64,000 bases of DNA. Origin: Stomoxys calcitrans. Its lineage: Eukaryota > Arthropoda > Insecta > Diptera > Muscidae. This document shows positions 46,600-58,578 of this stretch, piece by piece (position 1 is the first letter of the stretch; the number at the start of each line of letters is the position of its first letter). Below the pieces are notes generated by a model. The model was given only the letters and a program-made list of their open reading frames with translations, made no database searches and was not told the origin of the DNA. The position numbers and the translations under genes are program-made. Location: NCBI RefSeq assembly GCF_963082655.1, contig NC_081556.1, positions 4,131,265-4,195,264 of the forward strand, given 5' to 3'.

Positions 46600-48525
46600 A
46601 GGTGGTGGAACGCACGATGATGGGTCTCAATTCTCATGTGAAGGAGAGACTGACTCTTCCTTTTCGTTTTGTTGTGTGAATGAGTTTGAAATTATTGAAG
46701 CTATAAGTAGGGTGAAGTCTGGGTCAGTTGGTGTGGATGGTATTCCAATGCGTTTTATCAAGACCGTCTTTCCTTATGTTTCCGATGTTATTTTGGATCT
46801 TGTTAATTTTATTCTGATGTCTTCTTCTTTTCCCTTGGCTTGGAAGATTGCCAGGGTTATACCGATTCCCAAAGCGAAGCATGTTAGAAGGGTTGATGAT
46901 TTACGGCCTATCTCCATACTTCCTGCAATGTCTAAGATTGTTGAACACATAATGAAGAATCAAATATTACAATCATCGCAGCTTCGAATACACGATATGC
47001 AATATGCCTTTCGCCAAGGACTCAACACCACTCATTTGCTGCTTAAGCTAACTGATTCCATCCGAGTGAATGCCAATAACGGAAAACGCAGTGTGATGGC
47101 TTCTCTTGACTTGTCAAAAGCCTTCAATTCTATTAATTTTGTTCGATTACTTACTAAATTGCGTGATTTTTTCAATTTTTCTACATCTGCCTGCAAACTG
47201 ATACTTTCTTACTTAAGTAACAGATCTCAGTTTGTGGTTCTGAGCGGTGCAAACTCAAGCATGCTTTCTCTTCATTCTGGTGTACCACAAGGTTCCATCT
47301 TGGGTCCACTTTTATTTATACTTTACGTGAATGATTTGCATCGTGTTACTTCTTGTAGGAGTTGTGAGGCGTTTATGTTTGCTGATGACATTTTCTTGCT
47401 TTTTAATGGCAGTTCTACAACACCTGATATTCTTGAGAATGATATAAATTCGGTTTTGGGCAGGGTTGTTAACTGGGCTTCTGCCAATGCTTTAAGGATT
47501 AATCCCTCTAAATCCAAGGCTCTAATGTTTGGAAACTTTACTACCACTTCTCTTAACATTTTTGTTGGAAATTCGGAGATTGAGTTTGTCGACCGACATA
47601 GATGTTTGGGTGTTATTGTTGACACTGAGTTATCTTTTAGGTACCATATTGATGCCTTGTCAGGGAAGGTTTGGTCTTGCCTTCGTAAAATGTATTCTTC
47701 TATTGTTTACCTACCTTTCAAGGTGAGAAAGCTTCTGGCTTATTCTCTGTTAATGTCTCAGATACTTTACGGTTTGGAGGTTTTTTCAGGTACTATTCAG
47801 GCTAACTTTACTAAATTGAGGCGAATTGTGAATTCCGTTGTGCGGTTTGTCTACAATGTCCGAAGACGAGATCGTATATCTTGCTTCGTAAAACGTTTTC
47901 TTAATTGCTCATTTAAAAGGTTTGTTGAGTGTAGGAATTTACTACTTTTTCATAACGCTTTTGCTAATATTAGACCTGTTCCTCTAAGGAGGATTTTTGT
48001 ATTCTCTCGGTCTACTAGAAACCCGCAATTATTTATTCCTAGAATTAGAAGAAACATATATGCGAGATCATATGCTGTTAGAGTAGCAAGATGCTGGAAC
48101 CGACTGCCTCATGAATTACGCATCTTTTCCCATTCCAACAACGTTTTCCGTTTAAAACTTTTTGATTTTTATAACTCTTTTGCTGATGGTTAATTTTTTT
48201 CTCCTTGTTCTATTCTTACATCGGATTTTCAAAGCTGCACTATTTTTAAATATAGCTGCGCTTTTTTTTAATTCTTGTGCACTTTGTTGGACCACTTTCT
48301 ATTTATCGCTCTCTTCCATTTGGATTTCTTTTATATTCTTTATTTTTAATGGCTGGGGAGCCAAATATTAGGTAAATATAATAAAGTACCTCATTATGTT
48401 AAGAAATGAATTTAATTATCTGTTATACTCAGGTTACTGAAATGTTTGTATGTAATTATTTTATGGGCCTTATTGGCTTTATATTACATATTTGGTTAAT
48501 AAATGAAATGAAATGAAATGAAATC
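46600..48525 (+). mobile_element. 5'-truncated LINE with an uninterrupted reverse transcriptase frame
   Basis: A continuous 590-codon frame (46421-48193) holds an RT from about residue 85. Landmarks are GSVGVDGIPMRFIK, PIPKAKHVRRVDDLRPISIL, SLDLSKAF with catalytic Asp at about 230, GVPQGSILGPLLF (287-299) and FADD (320-323). The C-terminus carries CWNRLPHELR, as in CR1/Jockey-like elements. The first 60 or so residues come from the flanking Y repeat, so the Met is not the element's own start. No endonuclease domain is present. The 3' end has a tail of about five TGAAA units (48500-48525). The intact frame suggests a fairly recent insertion. It is not a host gene. Confidence 0.88.
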
Positions 48526-48529
48526 AAAA

Positions 48530-49300
48530 GTAAAGCGATCGGAACAATATTGGTATCAAATGTAAGGTATTGGAGAGTAGAATACGAATATGGTATTAAA
48601 ATGCAAGTCTAATTTCCCAGCCACCCTAACACCAAAACTCTCACAGAAAGACATATTGGACGCTCATGTTAATATGGTACTCAAATGAAAGGTATTGGGG
48701 AATAGATTACGAATATGGGGAAAAATTAAGTCCATGTAATAGATGGTGAAGATGGTGAAGTTTATATTTACATTAAGGGCCAAGTGTCTGGGTAGCCACC
48801 TGACTCCCAAAATACACCCTAAACCTGACTCCCAAAATACACCCACTACAATATATTTAGAAGTCCAAAGAAAAGTATAAAGAGTAGAAGAAAATTTTCA
48901 TTAAAGAACAGGGGCCAACTTCTCACATATCAATGAGTCATATTCGATTCAAGTTTAAGCTCAATGATAATGGACCTTCTTTTTCCATTACTTCTATGCA
49001 GGGCATAGCACCTCACAAAATTCGCCAACATAAGGACCGAGTAACCGCCATTTAAAATGTTTCCAAAGTTGTCCCCAGTATTTGAGTTCACACGTCTAAC
49101 ATCATTGACGGACTTGCTTATCTCTGCGCTTCAATGACCCGAATTCGACATCTACATTAGGGGCGAAATGTCCCCATCTTAAATCTTTGCCAAAACAGGA
49201 TTTTTATATCGACCATTGCAATGTAGGGCTCAAATAAAAAATATAAGAACGGTAAAGAAGGTGCTGCGGAGTACGCCCGGTTTGGCTAGTATTTTCTAAA
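48530..49300 (+). repeat. Y repeat, right part
   Basis: AAAGCGATCGGAACAATATT and GTAGAATACGAATATGGTAT echo 46115-46185. It continues on either side of an inverted SINE to about 49290. Confidence 0.65.
48905..49140 (-). mobile_element. tRNA-derived SINE, copy 6, inverted and strongly decayed
   Basis: CTTCTCACATATCAATGAGT, GATTCAAGTTTAAGCTCAAT and ACTTGCTTATCTCTGCGCTTC are the reverse complement of the family body and head. Confidence 0.75.
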
Positions 49301-51102
49301 GAAAAATGTTTTCGAAATTTTTTTTAAGCAAAAAATAAATGTTTTTTATGTTGGTATTATAAACACCGGGGACGTAGGCGGGATTTTTGTTGGGGAGGGA
49401 GGTGGGTTCGGTCTCGATAGCCCACCGCCCTTGCGACTTTCCATATGAAAACAGAAACGATAAAAATATATTTTAAAAATAATTTACAGAAATTTTCTCT
49501 TCCATCGGTATTTATCCTGGCTTAATTTTCAAACTTAAATGTTAAACACCTAAAAAACTCCCTCTTTGGTATGGGCAAATGCTAAGCAATACACATTTAA
49601 AAAAAACTTTGAGAGTGGCAACAAGGGAGGGCGATTAAAAACAAAGAAAACTAGGGAGCAACGAGTAGTACTCAGGAAATTGCATGGCTATCCAAGCTGT
49701 TGCAAATGCAATTCATTTGAAAACTTTGTTACGATAAGCAAAAAAAAAAAAGAAAAATGAAAACTTTCAACAAAGCAACAGTAATGAAGAAACCACTTCA
49801 ACACCTGAGTATGAAGTACAGAGGACGTGGTGAACTCAACAGCAAAGAGTTCGTGTGGATGTAGAATTAATGAATGAAACCTATTCGTTAAATTGATAAA
49901 AATATTTGTCAGTTTGTCAGAGTAACAGCAATGTGGGAAAGCTAGAGATTTTTTTTACACCAACACCAACACACAACTTGACACAATCACGCATAGAGTA
50001 TGAGTATGGCAACAGGAAAACAACTCAAACTGTCTGAAAACAGCAGAAGATTGATGAACTGCAAGCTAAAGCAATGCAACAAACTATGCTAAGAACTTAA
50101 CAAAGACTGAAAAAATGCCATTTAGCAACAACAACACACCTAGTCAAGAGTGTTGCTGAAGTGCACGCATGACTCTGCTGTTGCTGTTTAAACAAATTGC
50201 ATAAATCAAATATACAGCTCAACTCCGGCTTGGAATGGGTATATAAATGTAGTTGCATAGCTGTACACTACAAAAAAATCCTATTCATTTGCTCACAATA
50301 CAAATTCAATGAAAGGAGTAGGGTATGGAAATCAATTTGTTTCAATAGACTACATTCAATGAATAGCCCTAGCAAATATTAGTTTCCCCAAGGCATTGGG
50401 AACTATGGATAAAAGCAGACACGTATTCACATCTGAATGAAAAAAAAAATTGGAAAGGAATGTACAAAAAAGCATTCGCAACAATTTTAAGCCAAAAACA
50501 AGGTGAACGCCAATGTAAAGAAAATAAATGTATGGTAAGTGAGAAACAGAAATGGCAAGGAGAGATGTGCTGTTCGAAAATAAAAACTCTTTTTTGAAAG
50601 TTCTTATATGCAGCAAAAGAACCCATTTAAGCATACTAAGACCACATCATAGTTGAGAGGGATTAGCATGAAGGTCACTATATTCATTTGTATTTTAGTT
50701 TACCGTTTAGATAAACACACCATTCATGAATCCTAGTTTGAAATACTACTGGCATGTCACCGCACCTAGAAAGTTCATCTTTTCTGACGGTATACAAGCT
50801 TCGATGTGGCAATGTTATTTCCTTCACCTTGGAGAGCCCTAAAAATATAATTCCTTTTCAAATCCTTATAGGATGCTGCTGTAATGTAATACATAATTCC
50901 CTTGTGACCTGTACATGTGCTTAAAAAAATACAATGCTCAGGAATCTACTGCCTTAAAGGATATTCATTATCCATTTTAAATATGTTGCTAATCAGTCCA
51001 TAACTTCATATGACTCACATATAAACCGATCTATCTACTTGCAAAAATGCGTTCAAGGCGGTCCACATTCTCAAATACCCTCAACTTTAACCGATTTTCC
51101 TG
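49301..51102 (+). other. Intron, nothing firm
   Basis: AT-rich non-coding DNA. A short inverted R-A-like fragment (ACTCACATATAAACCGATCT) lies near 51013-51035. Confidence 0.5.
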
Positions 51103-51360
51103 ATTTTTATATTTTATTATTTTTTTTTTTTTTTTTGTTTTTATTTTATTTTATATTATTTTATTTTTTTTTTGTTTTTTTTTTTTTATTTTATTTTTAT
51201 TTTTTATTTATTCTATTGTACGATTTTTTTTGTTGTTTTAATTTCATTTTTTTTTTTTGTTTTTATTTTTTTTTTTTTGATTTTTTTGTTTTGTTTGTAT
51301 TTAACTTTGATTTTTAGTTTATTTGTTTATTGCCTTTTATTTGCCATATTTTGATTATTT
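51103..51360. repeat. T-rich low-complexity tract
   Basis: Long T-runs broken by A, G or C. The Phe-rich frames here are artefacts. Confidence 0.9.
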
Positions 51361-52142
51361 TTTGTGGCCAATTATTTAAATTAAAACACTAAAGTGGCAA
51401 CACTGTCACCGAATATCACCGTTATTCTTTATACTCTAACACACTCGTATTGACTTTGTATATATGTTATCTTTCGAATGTGTGTTACGCTAGTCAGCAC
51501 ACATCACAGCATTCTCTTGCCATTTTTGCTGTCAGCAGCTATTCACACCCCACTCACTAAAAACACATTAATTTCAACAAATTGACGTTTTATTTGCTGT
51601 TGTTGCATTTGTAGCAATTGTGGCATTAAGAAGCGTAACGTTCTTTCCAATTTTCATTTAAATAACGGAAATTGAAGTACACCTCTCTTGGTTTGTTTTT
51701 GCGCTTTCTCTCTCTCTCTCTGTCTATCTTTACCTCAAGGTAAGGAGGAGTGCAACAGGAACAGCAACACCCTGAAAAACTGTTGCATACATGCTATGTA
51801 TGTATGCACTCACTCGTACATATAGAGACTATGTGCTGTGTCATTCAAAGCTGTGAACAGTCATTGCCACCACAACACAAAAACAACAAAAACCCTAATC
51901 TGACTTATTCAATTCATATGAAGGTGTGAATGCATGTCATGGAAGGAGTGTGTGTGCGGAAAGTTCGCCATGATAAATAAAACTGTTGACTTTGCCTTGT
52001 TGAGTTGGAGATCAATGAAAATTGAAAATCATAGTTTTGGAGTAAAGTAAGGAAAATGTAATTTGTAATTCATACCACTAAGAAAAGTGCCAATGTTTTA
52101 AGGGAAATAATTTATAAGATATAATGAAAATACACACAAAAG
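51361..52142 (+). other. Intron with a candidate recursive splice site and a CT tract
   Basis: (CT)n at 51707-51722 runs into TACCTCAAG|GTAAGG. TGCATACATG...CATACATAGCATG-type palindromic bases lie near 51785-51810. No gene. Confidence 0.5.
51707..51746 (+). promoter_or_regulatory. Candidate recursive (ratchet) splice site with strong pyrimidine tract
   Basis: A long CT run, then TCTTTACCTCAAG|GTAAGG, with the junction at 51739/51740. It is 17.3 kb into the 24-kb intron. The -3 base is A rather than the usual C. Confidence 0.35.
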
Positions 52143-52277
52143 AAAACAAGTAAAAAAGTGTTAAGTTCGGCTGTACTAAACTTTGGGTATCCACCACCAT
52201 GGATAAATAAAACATTTTCATTTATAACAACTCCATTACCATATCCATAGTAATATGCAAAAGAAAAAGAGTGATCT
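52143..52277 (+). mobile_element. R-A family head, interrupted by a mariner element
   Basis: ACAAGTAAAAAAGTGTTAAG, TTCGGCTGTACTAAAC and CCACCACCATGGAT are the family 5' end, followed by AT-rich family sequence up to the transposase. Confidence 0.7.
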
Positions 52278-52830
52278 TTAACTATTATCTTTTTGGCAAC
52301 ACTGGTTTAAACAGCTCACCAATGCATGCAGAAAAATTCACAGTACGGCGCGGTTTATGGGCTGGTTACATCATTGGGCAGTACTTCTTCAAAGATGTTG
52401 CGAATCGTAACGTAACTGTGATTGGTGAACGCTATCGTGAGATGATATCCAACATTTTTTGCCCAAAATGCATGACATGTGGTTTCAACAAGATGGTTCC
52501 ACGTACCACACAGCACACGTAACAATGGACTTATTGAGAGGCGAGTTCAGAGGACATTTTATTTCACGTTCGGAACCGGTCAATTGGCCGCCTGGATTGT
52601 GCGATTTAAAGCCTTTAACTATTTTTTTTTTTTGTGGGGCTATGTTAAAGCTCATGTCTATACAGACAAGCCTGCTTCAATTGACGCATTGGAAGGCAAG
52701 CATTTATTCGTGAGATAACGGCCGAAATATTGGAAATGTATGTAATTTTATAGGGACAGTACTATCATACGATTCAAATAAAGATTTCATACATTTTTCT
52801 GAATTTTTAGGTGTTTTTTTGTTTTGAAAA
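52278..52830 (+). mobile_element. Mariner-like transposon remnant, dead transposase
   Basis: Frames give GLWAGYIIGQYFFKDVANRN and VIGERYREMISNIF, then after a frameshift HDMWFQQDGSTYHTA, LLRGEFRGHFISRSEP, VNWPPGLCDLKPL, and in a third frame LWGYVKAHVYTDKPASIDAL. This is the catalytic half of a mariner DD34D transposase. The QQDG Asp survives, but the last catalytic Asp (PLDYF in relatives) is lost through a one-base deletion near 52615. The N-terminal DNA-binding half is absent. The tail near 52770-52850 (CATACATTTTTCTGAATTTT) is the usual mariner 3' end. Confidence 0.87.
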
Positions 52831-52844
52831 ACTTTCCCATAGCT

Positions 52845-53140
52845 CTTAAAAAATCACCCTTTAGCTCCCATATAAAACGATTTTCCGATTTTACTTTTGA
52901 GCCACTATAGGGCGCAATTCTTATTCGATTTGGTTGAAGACTTCTATTATGGTCTCCAAAATCCAAAGTATGGTCCGAATCGGTCCATAAGCTGATATAG
53001 CTCCAATAGTATAGCATTTCTTATCCATTATCCTTTGTTTGCCTATAAAGAGATACCAGGCAATGGACTTGACAAATGCGATCCACAGTGGAGGGTATAT
53101 AAGATTCGGCCCGGCCCGGCTGACCACATTTACTTGTTAT
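52845..53140 (-). mobile_element. R-A family repeat, partial
   Basis: TTAGCTCCCATATAAAACGA, ACTATAGGGCGCAATTCTTA and the closing CGGCCCGGCCCGGCTGACCA-CATTTACTTGT are family landmarks. The orientation is opposite to the head at 52143. Confidence 0.8.
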
Positions 53141-54533
53141 GATTTATTAGTGCTTAAAATGAGAGCTTTACACCAACACAAGCATTCTTTTATGCCGTTC
53201 ATTCTTCGCCTGGTTTGTGTGATAGTAAATGGAAAATTTATTGCAATTGAGTTTTAATCAGTTTTAATTATCGCAAGAGGAAAACATTCATACGGATATT
53301 TAAGCTCAAATGAAGTGCAACATCATGGCAAACGATGTAATGAGATCCCAAGGGTGTAAAATCGATTGCAAACAGCTCCAGAGGCATGTAGGTGAACAAC
53401 GATTATAATTAAATGTCATGATAAGCAACTACGTATGCTGCATATTGCCATATGCAATTCTTCTAATCCTCTCAACCTAACCGGTTATATGGTACTCCCT
53501 CTCTCTCTATCTATTTTGGAGCTTACCATAACAGCTTTGCCATATTTCATTGTTACTTCAGAAAATGTGTGGGATTGTTTGTTTTGTTCAAATATGTGGA
53601 CTAAACATTGGTTTGTAATTAATATTGGTTTCTCCAAACACACACACATGCACCCGTAAATACAAGCACAAATTCATAATGGCAGCAAAACCAACACAGC
53701 TGATTTAATATTTAACACACATACCAAAATTAGTACACATGCTAAATGCCTGGCAATTAAGGTTTTGTATTCGCAAAAGGCGACAAATTGAGTGACAAAC
53801 AAATGAATCCTTAATATCATTATCAAATGTGGTCAAATGGCAAATGACCACACAATTGAATATTGAATTTTCATTGGGTACGTGTCTATTCGCAGAAAAT
53901 AAGGAACGGCATTTTGACTCTGCGGCATGGGATGAAAACGAAATTAAACAAATAAACAGGTAGAAACGTCAGACTGAATGAATTTTTTATACCCTTAAAG
54001 TTTAATATCGATTTGTACAGTAGCCATTTCAGATTTAGGATTTCTTCGAATCATACTGGATTTGGGTATTGGAAGTCCAAACAGCACATTATATGGATAA
54101 GTAGAATAAAATCAGACACGAATTGGGCCTTGTAGTTGCGCAGGATATGAAATCAACTAATAGATTTATATGAGAACTATGCTAGATTAGACTCAGTTGG
54201 ACCATAGATTGCATGACTCATGTAATTCGTAACAAAACATAGCTTAGACCATGACATAATTACCAGGTAGTGTACCGTAAACAGTTGAATACAAATTTTT
54301 CTCGCGATATGCACTATCTGTCAACGTGTTTTGGTTGTGTGTATGTATTAAAGTTAAGAACCATAATACACAAACAACGAAAAATGGCGCGATCTAGTAA
54401 CATACACAAAATCAGAGTTGCACTTATCACTGATTTTGACGATAGTGCACTCAATATTTTGTTGTTGGACAACTGCTACTACGTGTAAATGAATATATCT
54501 TAGCTGAGACCTATCAAACTCTTTACATATGAT
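53141..54533 (+). other. Intron, nothing recognised
   Basis: AT-rich non-coding DNA. The 74-aa and 72-aa frames show no domain. Confidence 0.5.
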
Positions 54534-54632
54534 TTATTGTGAATGACCAATGTCAGATATTTATATAATCAATTGTGAATGCCCAATGTTCAGATTTTCA
54601 TACAATCTATTGTGAATGACCATTGTCAGATG
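54534..54632. repeat. 37-bp tandem repeat, about 2.7 copies
   Basis: Units starting TATTGTGAATGACCAATGTC at 54534, 54571 and 54608 share the core ATTGTGAATGNCCANTG. Confidence 0.9.
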
Positions 54633-54774
54633 TTGAGTTGTTTAATCTCGCATTGTGACATTGTTTAAGAAATAAAGCCGCCTTAGTATGAAACGTGTAT
54701 AGTTGTTGTTGCTGTAATAAAACACAGTCGGTTACTCAACAACGATTTAATTAACTTCATTAATATAAAAACAA

Positions 54775-55617
54775 TAAGAAGCACGCCAAGTTCGGCCTGG
54801 TCAAATTTTATATACCCTCCACCATGGATCGCATTTGTCGAGTTCTTTGCGCGGTATCTCTTTATTGGCAAACAAAGAATAATGAATAAGAACAGTTATG
54901 CTATTGGAGCTCTATCGTCCGGACTATAAATGAATTGAATGCTGAACATTGTAGAAGGCATTGCGATATATTTCAGTCCATTCGGATAATAGTTGCACCA
55001 TGTAAGGGCTCAAGAAGCAAAATCGGGAGATCGGTTTAAATGGGAGCTATAAATCGATTCAGACCATATTAGACACGTATGTTGAAGGTCATAGGTGAAG
55101 CCGCTGTACAAAATTTCTTCAAATCGCAATAGAAAAAAATATATAAAGAAGTCAACACCCAAGATTGGTTTATATGGCAGCTATATCAGGTTATGAACCC
55201 ATTTGAACCATTAGCACAGTTATTGGAAGTGATACCAAAACACAACGTTCAAAATTTGAGTCAAATCGGACGAGAATTGCGCCCTCTAAAGGCTTAAGAA
55301 GTCAAGACCCAAGATCGGTTTATATGGCAGCTATATAAAAACATGGACCGATTGGGCCCATTTGCAATCCCAACCGACCTACACTAATAAAAAAAAGTAT
55401 TTGAGCAAAGTAAAACGGCTAGCTTTACTCCTTCGAAAGTTACCGTGCTTTCGACAGACAGACGGACGGACAGAAGAACGGACATGGCTAGGTCGACTTA
55501 AAATGTCATGACGATCAAGAATACATATACTATATGGGGTCTTAGACGCATATTTCGAGGTGTTACAAACAGAATGACGAAATTAGTATACCCCCATCCC
55601 ATGGTGGAGGGTATAAT
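54775..55617 (+). mobile_element. R-A family repeat, best-bounded copy
   Basis: The head CACGCCAAGTTCGGCCTGG is followed by TATACCCTCCACCATGG at 54811-54827. The exact reverse complement, CCATGGTGGAGGGTATA, lies at 55599-55615. Between are modules with GGTTTATATGGCAGCTATAT, a CAGACAGACGGACGGACAGA run and ACATATACTATATGGGGTCT. The two 17-bp ends form inverted repeats about 800 bp apart. No coding capacity, so non-autonomous. Confidence 0.92.
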
Positions 55618-56995
55618 AATACTAATATATAATACAAACAGTTAGGTTGGCTACAACTTTTATGTTGTAAACTTCAAGAGCAAATAAATTTTGCTTTATC
55701 CGTTGTAGTTTGTTACTACCGATGACAGGCTGTGATTTCTCTGTAATCGTCAGGGACGTTGTTGCCACAAGTGTTTTTCATTGATTTCGCTGCCTCGAAC
55801 TTAAAATGTTACTACCGATCACTGCAATCCGTTATAAGATTATACAGACAGCAATTTCAGGTTATAAACCGATCGGGACCAACCACATCTGTGAATATTG
55901 AGTTATGGACCTATTTGGAAAATAATGTTGTTGTTGTTGTAGCAGTGTTTTGAAAAATTCCATCCGACCAATCCGGTACGTACAACCGGCTGCCATGGGA
56001 TTGAATAATGTATATAGATAGTGAAAGACATAAAAGAATTGTGGCCTCCAGATGGTCATAAAACCAAATCGGGAGAACCTTATACGCAATTCTGACCGGC
56101 TGACATCATATGACATATGAAATATAAATCCAGAAATGTAGAGTTTTGGAGATCGAATTACAAAAGAGTTATACCTATATATGAGCTTTATAAGAAATTC
56201 TGCCCGGATGACAAGAATATGACAAAAATTTACCCCAAAATGTAGCTTAATTTGTTCAAATGGTGGCATACTTTCAGGCGGATGGATGGACATCCTTCCT
56301 TTACATTGAAATTTGTTTTGGATTTATTTTTTTTTACCCAACATCTTGAATTTCTGCAACCCACATTTGAAAATGTCTTTCCTCACAGCTCTTGGCTTTG
56401 GCAAAAACTTTGTATGTTATGTGAATTTTGTCACTACCATCTCGCAAATCTCATTGTTCCTTGAAATCTCCACTTTAACATATTTTCTTTGCACTTTATC
56501 CTTAAAATTTCCCATTAACAAAAGTAAACTCTCTCACTAAATTGTCCTTTACCCAAAAATATTTCCTCTTCCTCCTACGTATTTATAGACCAACAAAGTG
56601 TTGTTCAATATCGTTCTAAATTTTTTTTTTGTTAAGCAAAAAAAAATCTATTAAACCATTTTAGGCCAGACTAAAATAAACTTTTCATTTTATATTGTAA
56701 GACTTGCAATACACACATACAATACATTACCACAGTATTTGTACAAGTTTCTTTGCTTGCTTGTTTGTGTGTGTGTGTGTGGGTGTGTGGGTGTGTATAT
56801 GCTGGCAAAGACCAGTCGACATGCTGTTCATAAACTTCTCAATACACACAGATATTGGCTAAATTCACTTTTATCTCGGTAAAGTGTGAAAACATAAAAG
56901 ATGGGACAATGTGTGTCCTTAAGCACTTAGAGCACATCACACACATCCATTTATGTATGTTATCCAAGTATGTGTGGGAGAGTATGTTATGACAT
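55618..56995 (+). other. Intron with degenerate repeat pieces
   Basis: TCAGGTTATAAACCGATCGG near 55857 and CCAAATCGGGAGAAC near 56064 recall R-A modules. A GT-rich run lies at 56765-56800. No gene. Confidence 0.5.
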
Positions 56996-57500
56996 AGCAA
57001 TCTTTTAAAATAACTACAAATGACTACATAGTACGATATACGCACATCCCTACAGCCGCTTATAATATTTTTGTCGCTAGAACATGTTGCCACTTTTTTT
57101 ATGGCTAACAAATTTTTAAGGTTTAGTCGTGTGGAAAATTGATTTTGTCACATTGAATTTCTTGATGTTGTCGTTATTGTTGTGATCGTTTCTTCTTTTT
57201 GTTGAGGACTTTTCATGGCCCTTAATAAATTTTAGATAAGTTTCCAGTGTATGGGCATTTCCAAAGGGGTTTTTTGCACGAATTTTAATCTAAAAAATTA
57301 AAAATCCCCAAAAAATTTAAACTTTTAAAAAGACGTTTTCTACTTTTGGTACCAAATTCAGTACCAATGTTTACAGCAGCAGCTGGTGGAAACGTTCGCA
57401 TATAGATGATCTAAGAATCAGCAGTTTATCTGTCCTTTGAAAATAATATAAATTTTGTGACCAAACTAAAGAAGCGTAGAAAACGTTATTGTAAACGTTT
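56996..57500 (+). repeat. X repeat, copy 2, with inverted arms
   Basis: Shares two blocks with 22317-22760. In addition AAAGACGTTTTCTAC near 57338 faces GCGTAGAAAACGTT near 57474. TTTTGTGACCAAACTAAAGA at 57452 is the reverse complement of sequence in X copy 1 near 22710. Confidence 0.8.
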
Positions 57501-57537
57501 TTTTTTTGGGATTTTTATTCTTCAGACTAAAATATTT

Positions 57538-57645
57538 ATTTAGTATCAACGTTTAGTACCAACATTTAGAACCATTGGTTAGTACCAACGTTTAGTATCA
57601 GTGTCATGTATCAATATTTAGTACCAATGTACTATACGTCGGAAA
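57538..57645. repeat. 13-bp TTTAGTACCAACG tandem cluster
   Basis: About six variants (TTTAGTATCAACG, TTTAGTACCAACA, TTTAGAACCATTGG, TTAGTACCAACG and others), irregular spacing. Confidence 0.8.
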
Positions 57646-58578
57646 TGTATGTTTTATACGTCAGAGTTTCCGCCCGACCATCATCTCTGATCCTTAGTAA
57701 TTTGCCCTCTGTTCTGGAAAACCCCATATTATTCCCTCTAATAAAAGGGAAAGAGAACTGAAGTCAATAGAGTATATATCTAAAGGTCATTTTTTCCTTT
57801 CTTTATCACCAAGTGTAAAAAATATACTGGTTTTGCTGGCTTTGAAAGAAGGGCTAAGTAAATATTGAGCTAATATGGTTGACATGTACACATAGAAAAA
57901 GGTCAACCATCAATGATGCTGCTTCATGTTTGCAATCAATTTCGAATTTCCTTTAAAGTCAAGGCAGTGCAAAAGAAAAACTTCAACATCCTTCTCTTAC
58001 ACATAACATTTACATAAACCCAAAAAAAACTGACCCATATCAAGTAAAACTTTATGTCAGGTAAGTGGAAAATGTTGATATTTTAGCATAGTAGTTTCTT
58101 AAGCTTTGTGTTTTATGAGTTTTGGTTTTTTTTTACAAAAAGTGTGAAAGTCGCCTTCAATCCCTCAATCATTGGAAAGAGAATATAAGTTCACTGTGTG
58201 CTTGCTCAAAACATATGAAGGTGTATGAGTGTGAGTGTGTGTGAGAGTATGAGTCTAATGTCTATACCCCTTTCAAACATATATTAGATCCTTAGCGACA
58301 ACGAAAAAGCTTAATCACTATCTACTACCACTACTACTACTACTACAACTGTTACTACCACCCACTACTAATCATTCCCACCCGTCTCAACCACCAAATC
58401 CACAAAGAAAACTTAAACCCCAAAAATTTATGAATAATAAAAATGTTTAAACAAAATTCAAAGAAAAAACTGAACTTTATTTTGAAATAGACAATAATTA
58501 ATTTGTATTTTTTGCTCTTTGTTTTTGTTTTTTTTTTTTTGTATTTGTTAAACACTTCAAACATTTGCCCTTGAACAG
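57646..58578 (+). other. Intron before the C1B/C2 exon
   Basis: Non-coding. TTTATGTCAG|GTAAGT at 58060/58061 resembles a splice junction. A (CTA)n stretch lies at about 58318-58345. It ends with a long T-run and the acceptor CCCTTGAACAG. Confidence 0.55.

Noticed and set aside
46421..48193. 590-aa frame as a host gene nested in the intron
   Set aside because: It is a LINE reverse transcriptase with a 5' fusion to repeat DNA and a TGAAA tail.
51039..51354. Phe-rich frames on the + strand
   Set aside because: Products of a T-rich tract.
58055..58066. GTCAG|GTAAGT as a third recursive splice site
   Set aside because: Only 0.5 kb before the real acceptor and with a poor pyrimidine tract; less likely than 42664 and 51739.
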